The translations under genes and the position numbers were made by a program. The notes beneath the pieces are model-generated. The model made no database searches, had not been told where the DNA came from, and was given only the letters and a program-made list of their open reading frames with translations. Shown piece by piece: positions 1 through 9,367 of a stretch of 64,000 nucleotides of DNA (its first letter is position 1; every line of letters begins with the position of its first letter). The DNA is from Micavibrio sp. (GTDB lineage Bacteria; Pseudomonadota; Alphaproteobacteria; Micavibrionales; Micavibrionaceae): the NCBI GenBank assembly GCA_012960155.1, contig DUBU01000003.1:1-64000 (forward strand). The letters are read 5' to 3'.

Positions 1-1
1 C

Positions 2-445
2 GAGATCGGCGGCCTGATGGACGCCGAGTTCATCGGCCAGGGCTGGTCCTGGGCCAAGGTCGTGTCGATCCTCGAGCATTTGTGGATTCCCGTGATCGTC
101 ATCGGCACCGCCGGCACCGCCGGCATGATTCGCCGGCTGCGCGCCAACATGCTCGACGAGCTCGAGAAGCAATACGTGGTCACCGGCCGGGCCAAGGGTT
201 TGCCGCCGCTCCGGCTGTTGCTCAAATATCCCTTCCGGGTGGCGCTTAACTTCTTCATCGCCGATATCGGGTCCATGCTGCCGGCGATCATTTCCGGCGA
301 GGCCCTGGTCGCCGTGGTGCTGTCGCTGCCGACCACCGGGCCCATGATGGTGTCGTCCCTGCAGAGCCAGGACATGTACCTGGCGGGCTCGTTCCTCATG
401 TTCCTCGCCACCCTCACGGTGGTCGGCGTACTGATCGAAGTGCCG
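2..445 (+). pseudogene. peptide ABC transporter permease fragment (DppB-like), fused to cysD
   Basis: The reading frame is open from the window edge. It encodes the C-terminal part of a binding-protein-dependent permease of the DppB/OppB type, an inner-membrane subunit for di/oligopeptide uptake. Family hallmarks are visible: WSWAKVV, HLWIPVIVIG, the cytoplasmic coupling loop with VVTGRAKGLP, then SGEALVAVVLSLPTTGP and SQDMYLAGSF. The family normally continues into an ISD..L..LDPRIR tail, but here the frame runs directly into cysD. The first 60 bases are 68% G+C, well above the rest of the window. Neither a true start nor a true stop is present. The exact joint lies somewhere in about 434-470. 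An assembly chimera is the likeliest explanation. Confidence 0.7.
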
Positions 446-1135
446 GTCATGCTCTGGCTGGTGCGCAAAGCCTTTTACGGGCGCATCCCGTTTGATATCT
501 GCCAGCTGGACACCGAAATGGAGCTGCCTGAAGTCTATGAATTCCGCGATATGCTGGTCAAAGAGTGGAATATCCCGCTCAAAATCGAGCTATGCCCGCC
601 TGAAAAAGACATGGATCAAACCCTGCCGCCCGCAACCCGCGCCGCAACCCGCAAAACCGAAGGGCTGCGCAACCTTATGAAGCGCGAGAAATATTCAGGC
701 ATTATTGCAGGTATTCGCCGTGACGAGCAGTCCATGCGCGCCAAAGAACGTGTGTTCTCCCCACGCACACTAGACGGTGACTGGGACTTCAAAGACCAGC
801 CTGCCGAGTTCTGGGATCAATATAAAACCGAATTCCCCGAAGGCTGTCATGTGCGTATCCATCCACTGTTGCACTGGACTGAGGTTGATATCTGGCGTTA
901 TACCAAGCGCGAGAATATCCCTGTCGTGCCGCTCTATTTTGCCAATGCGGAGGGCAAGCGTTACCGCTCGCTCGGTGAGAAGAACATCACGGCGCCGATC
1001 GATAGCAAAGCCGCGACCATTGACGAGATTATTCATGAGCTGGAAACCACAAAGACATCCGAACGCGCGGGCCGCGCCATGGATAACGAGACAGAAGACA
1101 GCTTTGAAAAGCTGCGCGCACACGGATATATGTAA
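446..1135 (+). pseudogene. cysD: sulfate adenylyltransferase subunit 2, N-terminally truncated
   Basis: CysD is the PP-loop ATP pyrophosphatase subunit of ATP sulfurylase; with CysN it makes APS from sulfate and ATP. The visible part starts near the family's RKAFYGRIPF segment and includes LDT, KTEGL, RRDEQSMRAKERVFS, the WTEVDIWRY motif, ENIPVVPLYFA and the C-terminal TSERAGRAMD region. The N-terminal tail with the SGGKDS pyrophosphate loop is missing because the frame is fused to a permease fragment, so this copy as written could not bind ATP properly. It ends TAATG, overlapping the next start. CysNC lies two genes downstream, so the intact genome surely has a normal cysD here. Confidence 0.8.
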
Positions 1136-1578
1136 TGCATTGGCTGATCTGGGTTTTCATCGCCGTTAGCTTTAGCAGCGCCTATCGTCTGGGCTATAAA
1201 ATGCTGTCAGGCGAATTTACGGCGCTGTTCAATGTTGCCGTGATTACCCTGATCGCCAGCCTGACATGCTTTATGCTGTATTTTCTGCGCGAACATAATG
1301 CGACGAGTTTTGAGAATTTATCCGCTAAATCAATCGCGCCGCTTATTCTGGTCGGGATCGTTCTGGCGGGGCTAGAAGTTTCGATCATGATGATATACCG
1401 CGTTGGCGGCCCCTTAAGCATCTCACAAAGTCTTGCCAGCAGCATGACAGGCATTATCATCTTTGGGGTTGGCGTGTTATGTTTTAAAGACCAGCTTAAC
1501 TGGGGGCAGATCACCGGCTTTTTTCTAAGCCTTACAGGCGTCAGCCTTCTAACCTATTACAGTGCCGCGAAATCATAA
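1135..1578 (+). CDS. half-size EamA/DMT-family membrane protein
   Basis: This 147-residue protein has four to five hydrophobic segments (about residues 1-20, 30-50, 67-90, 95-117, 122-142). It ends in a typical EamA-type last helix ([17 protein letters not shown]). Full EamA transporters carry two such repeats and about 280-300 residues, so this is a single-repeat version that would have to dimerise. Its ATG overlaps the cysD stop (TAATG), and cysNC begins 13 bases after its stop, so it is embedded in the sulfate-activation operon. Substrate is unknown; the location suggests a sulfur compound, but that is inference only. Confidence 0.65.
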   Translation: MHWLIWVFIAVSFSSAYRLGYKMLSGEFTALFNVAVITLIASLTCFMLYFLREHNATSFENLSAKSIAPLILVGIVLAGLEVSIMMIYRVGGPLSISQSLASSMTGIIIFGVGVLCFKDQLNWGQITGFFLSLTGVSLLTYYSAAKS

Positions 1579-1591
1579 GGACAGAATAACT

Positions 1592-3511
1592 ATGAGTGAT
1601 AGCACACAAAAACATCAGCAGCTGCGTGTCGTGATTGTCGGTCACGTCGATCACGGTAAATCCACACTGATCGGGCGTTTACTGCACGATACAGGCAGCC
1701 TGCCCGAAGGCAAGCTGGAAGAGATCAAGCGCGTCTGCGAAAAACGCGGTACGCAGGCGCTGGAATGGTCTTTTGTGCTGGATGCGTTTCAGGCCGAACG
1801 CGATCAGGCGGTTACGATTGATTCAACGCAGATCTGGTTTTCTACACAGCTGCGCGATTATGTGATCATTGATGCGCCGGGCCACCGTGAGTTTTTGAAG
1901 AACATGGTATCAGGCGCGGCAGCGGCCGATGCGGCCGTACTGGTTGTCGATGCCACAGAAGGCGTGCGCGAGCAAACCCGCCGTCATGCGTATCTGCTGC
2001 ATCTTTTGGGCCTGCGCCAGATTGCCGTTGTCATTAACAAGATGGATGCCGTTGATTACGATCTGGAGCGCTTCAACGAAGTCGCCAAGGAAGTCCGCGT
2101 TTATCTGGATTCATTGGGCTTGCAGCCCCAGCACATTATTCCGATGTCTGCCCGCGAAGGCGATATGCTGGCCGCCCGCGGTGATAAAATCAACTGGTAT
2201 CAAGGCAAGACCCTTGTCGAGAGCCTTGACGGGTTCGAGATTACACCGCCGCCCACAGCCCGTGCGCTGCGCTTTGCCGTGCAGGATGTCTATCGTCAGG
2301 ATGAGAAACGCATTCTGGTCGGGCGCGTTGAAACGGGCATTATGCGCAAAGGCGATAAGCTGCTGTTCTCGCCGACCAACGAGATAGCAGAGATCAGCTC
2401 GCTCGAAGTCTGGCCGCCGAACCCCGATAAAGTCGAAGCCCATGCGGGCGAGGTCATCGGCATTACGCTGGATGAAAAAATCTTTGTCGAGCGCGGCCAT
2501 ATTGCCAGCCATGAGAAAAATCCGCCGATGCTGTCTAACGTATTTCGCGCGCGTATGTTCTGGCTGGGGCATGAATCCCTGAAGGTCGGTAATAGCTATA
2601 AAATCCGATATGCCACGCACGAAGCGATGGTGACTGTGCAATCTATCGAGCGCGTGATTAACACCGAAGACCTTGACCATGACGGTGATAATAAGGAAGT
2701 CGGCCGTAATGCCGTGGCGGAAATCACACTGCGTGCGCGCAACTTGTTGCCGATTGACCCGTATATCGACAATTTCCGTTTAGGACGCATCGTTCTGTAT
2801 GACGGTTACGATATTGTTGGCGGCGGCACAATCAGCATGGAAGATTATGCTGACCAGCGCCGTATGATGAAGCCCAAAGCGCAGAACCTGTATGAAGTTG
2901 ATCATCTGACAAGCTATAACGAGCGTATCAAACGTCAGAAGCACCATGGCGGTGTGTTCTGGTTCACAGGGCTATCTGGCGCGGGTAAATCAACGCTCGG
3001 CATGCTGGTTGAAAAGCGTCTATTCGAGCTTGGTTACCACACATATGTACTGGATGGTGATAACGTGCGTCACGGCCTATGTTCGGACCTTGGCTTTTCG
3101 CCTGAAGACCGCGCAGAGAATATCCGCCGCGTTGGTGAAGTCGCCGCGCTGCAGGCTGATGCAGGCTTGATTACGATTACGGCCTTTATTTCACCATACC
3201 AGGATGACCGTGATCGTGCGCGCCTTGCCTGCCCTGACCGCTTCCATGAAATTCATGTGAAGGCCGATCTGGCGACCTGTGAGAGCCGCGACCCGAAAGG
3301 TCTGTATAAAAAAGCGCGTGATGGTAAAATTCCTGACTTTACTGGGATCGACTCGCCCTATGAGCCGCCCGTAAATCCAGAGCTTGTGGTTGATACGCAG
3401 AGCTATGACATTGACGAATGTGTTAATCAGGTCGTCGCCTATATCGAACGTGAAGCAGCATTGGAAGAAGACTCCGAGAAAACCAGTAAGGAGAAGGCAC
3501 TTGCCATCTAG
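1592..3511 (+). CDS. cysNC: bifunctional sulfate adenylyltransferase subunit 1 / adenylylsulfate kinase
   Basis: This fusion of the CysN GTPase (ATP sulfurylase large subunit) and CysC (APS kinase) makes PAPS from sulfate together with CysD. The CysN part shows an EF-Tu-type G domain with GHVDHGKST (residues 17-25), DAPGH and NKMD. The CysC part starts near residue 450 with the P-loop GLSGAGKST (460-468), then DGDNVRHGL and [13 protein letters not shown]. It is 639 residues long, normal for the fusion. I chose the ATG at 1592 because AAGGA sits at 1577-1581 and the family starts close to the first beta strand; an in-frame ATG at 1562 lies inside the upstream gene. The C-terminus overlaps cysQ. 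Confidence 0.95.
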   Translation: MSDSTQKHQQLRVVIVGHVDHGKSTLIGRLLHDTGSLPEGKLEEIKRVCEKRGTQALEWSFVLDAFQAERDQAVTIDSTQIWFSTQLRDYVIIDAPGHREFLKNMVSGAAAADAAVLVVDATEGVREQTRRHAYLLHLLGLRQIAVVINKMDAVDYDLERFNEVAKEVRVYLDSLGLQPQHIIPMSAREGDMLAARGDKINWYQGKTLVESLDGFEITPPPTARALRFAVQDVYRQDEKRILVGRVETGIMRKGDKLLFSPTNEIAEISSLEVWPPNPDKVEAHAGEVIGITLDEKIFVERGHIASHEKNPPMLSNVFRARMFWLGHESLKVGNSYKIRYATHEAMVTVQSIERVINTEDLDHDGDNKEVGRNAVAEITLRARNLLPIDPYIDNFRLGRIVLYDGYDIVGGGTISMEDYADQRRMMKPKAQNLYEVDHLTSYNERIKRQKHHGGVFWFTGLSGAGKSTLGMLVEKRLFELGYHTYVLDGDNVRHGLCSDLGFSPEDRAENIRRVGEVAALQADAGLITITAFISPYQDDRDRARLACPDRFHEIHVKADLATCESRDPKGLYKKARDGKIPDFTGIDSPYEPPVNPELVVDTQSYDIDECVNQVVAYIEREAALEEDSEKTSKEKALAI

Positions 3512-4325
3512 TAAACTTTTGGAACACCTGCCCGCGCTGTGCAACATTGTAAGGCGTATCGCAACAGAGGCAGGCGAGGTTACGCTCGAGCATTTCGAAG
3601 ATTCAGGCTATCAGGGTGTGCAAACCAAAGGTGACGGATCACCCGTAACCGAGGCGGACCGCGCTGCGGAAAACGTTATCAAAGCAGGACTTAGCAGCGT
3701 TCTGTCAGACATTCCGATGATTGGTGAAGAAAGCTTTGCCGCAGGCGATATTCCAAGCCTTTCCGAGTCAGAATATTTCTGGATGGTCGATCCGCTGGAC
3801 GGCACGAAAGAGTTCATTTCAGGTAGCGGTGATTACACCGTCAACATTGCCTTAATCCGCAATAAAACCCCTGTTCTGGGTGTTGTATACGCCCCTGTAA
3901 AAGGCGAGATGTTTTACGGCTGTGAGGATGGCGGCGCCTTCCGTTACATGGAAGATTCAGACCGCGAAAAACCCATTCAGGTACGCACGCCCCCTGCCAA
4001 GGGCCTGACAATTGTGGCTAGTCGCAGCCATGGTGATGCCGATAAAATGGATAAATTCTTGCAGGACTTCAAAGTCGAAAAACTCGTGAAACGTGGCAGC
4101 TCCTTAAAAATATGCGCTGTCGCTGCCGGCAAGGCCGATATCTATCCGCGCTTCGGTCCTACTTGTGAATGGGATACAGCAGCGGGTGACGCTGTGTTAC
4201 GCGCGGCTGGCGGCATCATGACATATGTCGATGGCAGCCCTATGACTTACGGGCACGCAGATCGCAAATTCTTAAATCCGGAATTTATCGCCTGGTCAGA
4301 ACAATTCTTGGAAGAGATGGAATAG
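3501..4325 (+). CDS. cysQ: 3'(2'),5'-bisphosphate nucleotidase CysQ
   Basis: CysQ hydrolyses PAP to AMP and phosphate, removing the inhibitory by-product of PAPS-dependent sulfation or reduction. It is an inositol-monophosphatase-fold, magnesium-dependent enzyme. Metal-site motifs are present: GEES (residues 75-78), DPLDGT (97-102) and [15 protein letters not shown] near the C-terminus. I placed the start at TTG 3501, preceded by AAGGAG at 3488-3493; this gives 274 residues, the usual size, and overlaps the cysNC stop. That tight overlap supports co-translation with cysNC. No ATG lies in a suitable place, so the TTG start is fairly secure. Confidence 0.9.
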   Translation: MPSSKLLEHLPALCNIVRRIATEAGEVTLEHFEDSGYQGVQTKGDGSPVTEADRAAENVIKAGLSSVLSDIPMIGEESFAAGDIPSLSESEYFWMVDPLDGTKEFISGSGDYTVNIALIRNKTPVLGVVYAPVKGEMFYGCEDGGAFRYMEDSDREKPIQVRTPPAKGLTIVASRSHGDADKMDKFLQDFKVEKLVKRGSSLKICAVAAGKADIYPRFGPTCEWDTAAGDAVLRAAGGIMTYVDGSPMTYGHADRKFLNPEFIAWSEQFLEEME

Positions 4326-4333
4326 CCGCAGGA

Positions 4334-5155
4334 TTATTCTTCAAAATCCTGCGTGACGCCATCATTAGATTCGTCAGATTTTATGCCGTAGCATTCACGG
4401 ACAATAAGGCCTAGCGCGTCCTCGAGACCATCAATCTCATGCACGATAATCTGTGTTGGCTCGTTATGCGGCGTGACTGTGACCACAAAACGTCTGAAAT
4501 GCTGCAAGTTGCGCAGGAACGGAATAGGTTCAGGAACGAACAGTGCGTTACGGTCTGTTGATAGCTCCCACTCAGCAGCCTTGCGACGTTTACCATCGAA
4601 CTGATAGGTCACGACCATGGAATTCTTGTTATTCTGCCCAAGTGGCAGCAAACGGGACTTCCAGTCTAAATAAAGATCTGTCACACCGTATTTACATTGC
4701 ACGATCAGTGTCGCTTTACGCTTCATACCCGAACGCGACATGATGTCTTCGACCGAGTCATTCTTTAGGTAGTAAATTTCTTCGCCAGCCTGATTACGTT
4801 TCTTGGTTGCTTCCCAGAAACCATAGGTCGCCAGAATAATTTCTTCACGGTCGGCTTCTTCGGGCGGAATAAAGCCCAGATGCTGGGATAAGTTATCGTA
4901 ACAAATCAGGCGTGAAATGCGACCCGCTGTTTCAGAACATGTTTTGATTTCATCTTCCAGATCATAGACATCGAACTGTTTCGTTTTACCGACAGTGTGT
5001 GCTGATTTAGGCTTATCTTCTTGTTTAATAAGCTCTCCGGATTGCACAGCTTCACTTTGCGCGAAAGTATCACTGACAGAGATAAAAGTAAGAGCAGAGG
5101 CGCAGCTTGCAACCATCAATGCCATTTTAATTTTATCTTTAAACGTAACCTTCAT
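4334..5155 (-). CDS. exported VasI-like (TIGR03360-type) protein
   Basis: The 273-residue protein has a signal peptide (KMALMVASCASALTF, probable cleavage after DTFAQ). Residues 85-265 resemble the type VI secretion accessory family VasI/TagO as I know it: a cysteine followed by RLICYDNL, then CKYGVTDLYLDW, VTYQFDG, AEWELSTDRNALF and a final GLEDALGLIVREC. No type VI secretion genes are in the window. It begins four bases after the pleD stop on the same strand, so it is probably co-transcribed with divK-pleD. Periplasmic or surface location is inferred; the molecular function is unknown. Domain assignment is from motif memory only. Confidence 0.6.
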   Translation of the reverse strand: MKVTFKDKIKMALMVASCASALTFISVSDTFAQSEAVQSGELIKQEDKPKSAHTVGKTKQFDVYDLEDEIKTCSETAGRISRLICYDNLSQHLGFIPPEEADREEIILATYGFWEATKKRNQAGEEIYYLKNDSVEDIMSRSGMKRKATLIVQCKYGVTDLYLDWKSRLLPLGQNNKNSMVVTYQFDGKRRKAAEWELSTDRNALFVPEPIPFLRNLQHFRRFVVTVTPHNEPTQIIVHEIDGLEDALGLIVRECYGIKSDESNDGVTQDFEE

Positions 5156-5159
5156 TTCC

Positions 5160-6587
5160 CTATTTTCCTACTTCACGAGGACTTTGCATATATTCCTCAG
5201 GATTCAAGCGCCCGACACTTTCGAAAATACAACAATTCCTTCCACCATTTTTGGCTTCATAAAGGAATTTGTCAACGCGATCCAAAATTTCCTGCACTTC
5301 ATAGTCGCCCGGTTCAATCACAGCGCCGCCAATCGATGTGGAAATCGAAATCTCGCCTTCAGGCACCGAACATTTCACAGGCTTATCCGCAACAGCGCGA
5401 CGCAGGCGCTCGGCAATAAAATATGTCATATGCGGCGTTGTATCGGGCAAAACCACCACAAACTCTTCACCGCCCAGACGCGCCACCATATCAAAGCTTC
5501 GCAGATTATCCTGCAAGCGGTGGGCAAAGACTTTCAGCACCTCGTCCCCGGCAACGTGACCGTGCTTGTCATTTACTTCTTTAAAGTGGTCGATATCCAA
5601 AATCATCACACTCAAATTCTTTGCAGAGTCTTTGTGCGTTTTCAGCATTTTCTGCAAGTGAACGTCAAAATAGCGCCTGTTATAAAGCCCTGTCAGACTA
5701 TCTGTCAGCGCCATCGACAAGCTGTACTCATAAGATGTACGCAGACGTTCCTGAAACCTTTTGCGACGAATTTGTGTTCTGGCACGCGCCAATAGCTCAT
5801 TACGATCAACAGGGCGCAGAATATAATCATGGGCGCCAATCTCCAGACCGCGCGCAATACGATCCATATCTTCTTCGGAGGCTACCATCAAAATCGGAAT
5901 AGCGCGCGTTCTCTCATTCGAGCGCAGATGAGAACACAGACGCAGACCATCTTCATTTTTCAAATTCAAGCTGATGATCAGAAGATCAAAATCATGCTGT
6001 GATACGTATTCCATAGCATTCATGCCGCTATCGACAGGTATGACGTTATCATTATCCTGATGCAGGGTTTCAGCGATTTTATCGGCTTCGAAATTCAAAT
6101 CTTCAACGACGAGAACGCGGGCATTCTCAGTCGGCTCGTTCATCACATTGGCGTTATCATCTACCACACCCAGCTGCGTTGCCGTGCTTTCGCGGGCGCG
6201 CCACTCGTCTACGGTCATTTTCAAACGCACTAGTGAGCTCACGCGTGCCATAAGGGCTGTATCATTCACAGGTTTACTCAAGAAATCATCAGCGCCCGCT
6301 TCCAGACCACGCACTTTATCAACGCTATCTGTTAGAGCTGTCACCATAACTACAGGAATATGGGCTAGTTCCGGATTACCTTTGATACGTCGACACACCT
6401 CAAAGCCGTCCATGCCGGGCATCATGACGTCGAGCAAAATCAGATCAGGGCGATCAGAATCAGCAAGCTTTAACGCCTCTTCACCGCTCGTTGCGGTCAA
6501 AACATCGTAATACTCGCTGCTCAGCTTGGCTTCCAGCAGTTTTACGTTCGGCAAAATATCATCTACGACCAGTACGCGTGCAGACAT
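5160..6587 (-). CDS. pleD: PleD-type response regulator diguanylate cyclase
   Basis: The order is receiver, receiver-like adaptor, GGDEF, in 475 residues, as in Caulobacter PleD. Phosphorylation of the first receiver (D53 in LILLDVMMPG) should drive dimerisation and synthesis of cyclic-di-GMP. The second receiver lacks the phospho-acceptor aspartate (LLIISLNL) and probably serves dimerisation. The active site is GGEEF at residues 372-376, and the inhibitory RxxD site (RSFD) lies five residues upstream, so product feedback is expected. It follows divK on the same strand, the classical divK-pleD arrangement, and precedes the VasI-like gene. Confidence 0.95.
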   Translation of the reverse strand: MSARVLVVDDILPNVKLLEAKLSSEYYDVLTATSGEEALKLADSDRPDLILLDVMMPGMDGFEVCRRIKGNPELAHIPVVMVTALTDSVDKVRGLEAGADDFLSKPVNDTALMARVSSLVRLKMTVDEWRARESTATQLGVVDDNANVMNEPTENARVLVVEDLNFEADKIAETLHQDNDNVIPVDSGMNAMEYVSQHDFDLLIISLNLKNEDGLRLCSHLRSNERTRAIPILMVASEEDMDRIARGLEIGAHDYILRPVDRNELLARARTQIRRKRFQERLRTSYEYSLSMALTDSLTGLYNRRYFDVHLQKMLKTHKDSAKNLSVMILDIDHFKEVNDKHGHVAGDEVLKVFAHRLQDNLRSFDMVARLGGEEFVVVLPDTTPHMTYFIAERLRRAVADKPVKCSVPEGEISISTSIGGAVIEPGDYEVQEILDRVDKFLYEAKNGGRNCCIFESVGRLNPEEYMQSPREVGK

Positions 6588-6603
6588 TCGTTTTCATTAT
6601 CCC

Positions 6604-6956
6604 CTAGTTCAAATGTTTACCGATGGTTTCCATGAAATCAGTCACGGAAATCGGTTTGGAGATGTAGTCTTCACATCCCCCTTCCCTGATTTTTTGCTCG
6701 TCACCCTTCATGGCAAAGGCTGTTACAGCAATAACAGGGATCTTCTTTAATTCTTCGTCGCCCTTCAGCCATTTTCAGGCAACTGAATATCCATCAAAAT
6801 CAGGTCAGGCTTATTCTCACGCGCGAGTTCCATCACATTCACGCCGCTGCGTGTCTGGATAGTTTCAATGCCGTGCGCTTCGAGTAGATCATGAAAGAGC
6901 TTCATGTTTAGCTCATTGTCCTCGACGATAAGTACGGTTTTAGCCATATTCGCCAT
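6604..6956 (-). pseudogene. divK: single-domain response regulator DivK, frameshifted
   Basis: DivK is a single-receiver polar cell-fate regulator. The first part is intact from the [11 protein letters not shown] start (ATG at 6947, or 6956) through [10 protein letters not shown]. The frame then stops after NG at about 6765. The remainder ([22 protein letters not shown], then [12 protein letters not shown]) continues in another frame to a stop at 6604-6606. Compared with Caulobacter DivK the segment ISGLEVTK is missing; two nucleotides remain where 24 are expected, so 22 nt are lost. Both halves are otherwise very well conserved, which argues for a recent event or an assembly error, not old decay. 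Confidence 0.85.
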
Positions 6957-7044
6957 TTCCCCTTCTATTATGATCCTAACCCAACAGGTTTTTCTAAAAC
7001 GTTAACAATTACAATATTTTAGGCTTTATCGCCCGAATGCCTCT

Positions 7045-7926
7045 TTAGCGGTCTGTACAGTCATTTTCCGGCAGTTTTTCTAGGGCTACCAGCTTTTGTG
7101 TGACAGAGAAGTCACGATATTCGACTAGCATATCACTGATTATACCGTTGTCGTGAAATACTACATCCATCTCGTATTCCGCATCAGCGTTTGGTTCTGC
7201 CAGCGGAAAGAATGCCATACGCACCTTACGCGCGGGCGTGTTAATCAAGGTCGTATCCATGTTTTTATTGGTATCATCCAGACGTGCCATGGCATTAACA
7301 CGATCGCCGATGAAAGTATTGATCTCAACAGGGCCTTCTTCATCACTGCCATCAAAGATCGTGGCATGAAAAAATCTTTTGCCCGCTTCTGCGTATTCCA
7401 GCACCTTCACCGTATGTGCCATCGGGAACAGAACGCCTTGGTCCAGATCAAAAATCAGACCGTCAGGCATTGAATACACAGCCTCACCCGTTGAGACTTC
7501 ACTTTCTTCTGCGGCAACTGGAAATTCTCCGATGCCGCGCAGCTCTTGATAGAGCTCGCCATTACGCTTACGACGGGAGCTGAAATTAAACTCTTTGCCA
7601 TCAAAGGTTTCATAGGTCGAAAAGTCGCTAGTGATTTTCATCGGCGCGCTATCGGCATATTCATACATCAGATTAAAGCGATGATCAGTCACCCAAGCTT
7701 CGCATTCAGGGCGCCATTCATAAAACATCTGGCCGCTGATATTCAAAATCTGGCTGCCGCTATCTTTAGAGACCATCTTGATTTCGTAGAGTGCTTTGTG
7801 CGGCACCAGCGCATCCATTACCTTCTGATCCAGCGCTTGTGCCGGAGATGCCATGGACGAAAGAGCTGCCATAGCAACCAGGGCGGAGACTTTTAAAGCC
7901 TTAAATTTTGTAACCGTAGCGTTCAT
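7045..7926 (-). CDS. eipB: EipB-like envelope integrity protein (DUF1849)
   Basis: A signal peptide (ALKVSALVAMAALSSMASPAQA) leads into a domain matching the DUF1849/EipB family: LVPHKALYEIKM, a cysteine in PECEAW, SDFSTYETFDGKEF, and a second cysteine in NDCTD at the C-terminus. The family's pair of cysteines forms a disulfide in Brucella EipB, a periplasmic beta-spiral protein needed for envelope integrity. I chose the ATG at 7926 so that the signal peptide has a normal length; in-frame starts also exist at 7938 and 7974. It is probably monocistronic, facing the same way as divK-pleD 89 bases downstream. Confidence 0.8.
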   Translation of the reverse strand: MNATVTKFKALKVSALVAMAALSSMASPAQALDQKVMDALVPHKALYEIKMVSKDSGSQILNISGQMFYEWRPECEAWVTDHRFNLMYEYADSAPMKITSDFSTYETFDGKEFNFSSRRKRNGELYQELRGIGEFPVAAEESEVSTGEAVYSMPDGLIFDLDQGVLFPMAHTVKVLEYAEAGKRFFHATIFDGSDEEGPVEINTFIGDRVNAMARLDDTNKNMDTTLINTPARKVRMAFFPLAEPNADAEYEMDVVFHDNGIISDMLVEYRDFSVTQKLVALEKLPENDCTDR

Positions 7927-8158
7927 AGCAGTAATCATAGTGCATCGCGATGGGCTAGCCAATGCCAAACGCATGAAAACTATATGAAAACGACTATTTT
8001 TGGAGCCAAAAGAGCTCAGGCAGGCAAAGATTGTCCCCCCAGCTAGGCAAAAAATGTCACGGGCAACATTTTCTGCCCTGCGCCACCCCCATCATCAGCA
8101 CCTGCTAAAATTCCATCAAAACACTGATTTTATTAAATTATTTTTACTTTCTACAAAC

Positions 8159-8174
8159 TGGCACGGGACTCGCA
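8159..8174 (+). promoter_or_regulatory. possible sigma-54 promoter (-24/-12)
   Basis: TGGCACG at 8159-8165 is followed after four bases by TCGCA at 8170-8174. This keeps the GG-N10-GC spacing of sigma-54 promoters, with one mismatch in the -12 box (TCGC for TTGC). It lies 91 bases upstream of the diguanylate cyclase start at 8266. It was found by eye; no enhancer site was identified. The rest of 7975-8265 shows no convincing gene. Confidence 0.35.
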
Positions 8175-8265
8175 ATACTGTTATTCGGGTATCACAATCT
8201 CCAATCACAAACACGATACCTTGGGTTGAATAAAGAACGTAATCAAAAACTATAAGGGTGGGTCA

Positions 8266-9081
8266 ATGACAACTGAATTGATCAAAAACACAGAAATTGA
8301 AAAAGCACTCGCCACGGCGGGCGAAGGTCTTTTTCGCCATATCTTCAGAGAGGTTAATGTCGAAGACCAACAGACGAAGAACGAGCGTCTGAACGGTTAC
8401 AAGGGACAAAGCTCTGATGAACGTATGAACGAGCGTCTTGCCGCTATCAATAGTGCTTACGAGCATGATCGTGATGGATGGCAAAGGTGCATGGATGCCA
8501 CGGTTGCCCTCCTAAACCACGCGCATCGCATGATCGAGACGGCCGAGAACACCATTAAAGAGCAGAACAAACGCATTCATTCGCTAGAAACAATTGCGAC
8601 GACGGACGAGCTGACAGGCATCAAAAACCGTCGCGGTTTCTTCGAAGCGTTTGCCGGCGAGCTGGACCGCTGTGATCGCGGCCTTAGCGAAGGCGGGCTC
8701 TTGATGCTGATCGATCTTGATAATTTCAAAGCCATCAATGATACGCACGGCCACCAGGCTGGTGATGCCAGTCTGCGCCTTGTAGCAAGGACGCTACAGA
8801 ACGAAGTCCGCATGATGGACACGGCCGCGCGCTTAGGTGGTGATGAGTTCGTTTTGATTTTCTCAAACACGAACAAACAAAGCATTGCTCCGCGCGCTCA
8901 AGCGCTTGCGTGGCAGCTTAATCACCTGAGTCTGGCCTGGTACGGGGAAGAAATCCCCGTCCGGGCCTCCCTCGGGCTCCAGCCTTATAAGGCCGGTGAT
9001 GACATGGACAAGATTTTCAATGCTGCGGATAGTGCGCTGTATGCCGATAAATTCCGCAGAAAGAGAGCTAAACGCGCTTAG
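8266..9081 (+). CDS. cytosolic diguanylate cyclase (GGDEF)
   Basis: The 271-residue protein has no membrane segment. Residues 1-105 are helical and charged, ending in a probable coiled coil, and carry no domain I recognise. Residues 108-268 are a GGDEF domain with the conserved DELTGIKNRRGF entry motif, DLDNFKAINDTHGH metal site, intact GGDEF at 191-195 and an RxxD inhibitory site (RMMD, 182-185). It should convert two GTP into cyclic-di-GMP under product feedback. The start has a good ribosome site (AAGGGTGGG just upstream). It is transcribed away from eipB and ends at a strong terminator. Confidence 0.9.
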   Translation: MTTELIKNTEIEKALATAGEGLFRHIFREVNVEDQQTKNERLNGYKGQSSDERMNERLAAINSAYEHDRDGWQRCMDATVALLNHAHRMIETAENTIKEQNKRIHSLETIATTDELTGIKNRRGFFEAFAGELDRCDRGLSEGGLLMLIDLDNFKAINDTHGHQAGDASLRLVARTLQNEVRMMDTAARLGGDEFVLIFSNTNKQSIAPRAQALAWQLNHLSLAWYGEEIPVRASLGLQPYKAGDDMDKIFNAADSALYADKFRRKRAKRA

Positions 9082-9160
9082 CACGTGAACATATAGAACA
9101 AGTTTCGTCTGCCACCCTCCCTAACCGTGAACCCAAAACCCAATGGCAGGCGTTCCCCCC

Positions 9161-9199
9161 GGCCTGGTTCGTTCCCCAAGCGAGCCAGGCCTTCTTTTT
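9161..9199 (+). terminator. rho-independent terminator after the diguanylate cyclase gene
   Basis: An 11-bp stem (GGCCTGGTTCG paired with CGAGCCAGGCC, one wobble) encloses a 9-nt loop and is followed by TTCTTTTT. It lies 80 bases after the stop at 9081. Confidence 0.85.
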
Positions 9200-9367
9200 A
9201 GGCGCATTCATTCGCGCAATATTTGTACACAAATAGGTTTTTTCCTGAAATTTTCGAAATTTATCCTTGTCATATCTCGGTAAGACATCTAAGCTACTTT
9301 CAATAACCAATAAAAATAAAGCGTCACAAGACGCGCGCTTATAATGAACATACAGGGAGAGTAACCT

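Noticed and set aside
4995-5795. 266-codon open frame on the plus strand
   Set aside because: It is antisense to the VasI-like gene and pleD, which are both well supported.
8000-8233. 77-codon open frame between eipB and the cyclase gene
   Set aside because: No ribosome site, no protein-like composition, and it spans the probable promoter region of the cyclase gene.
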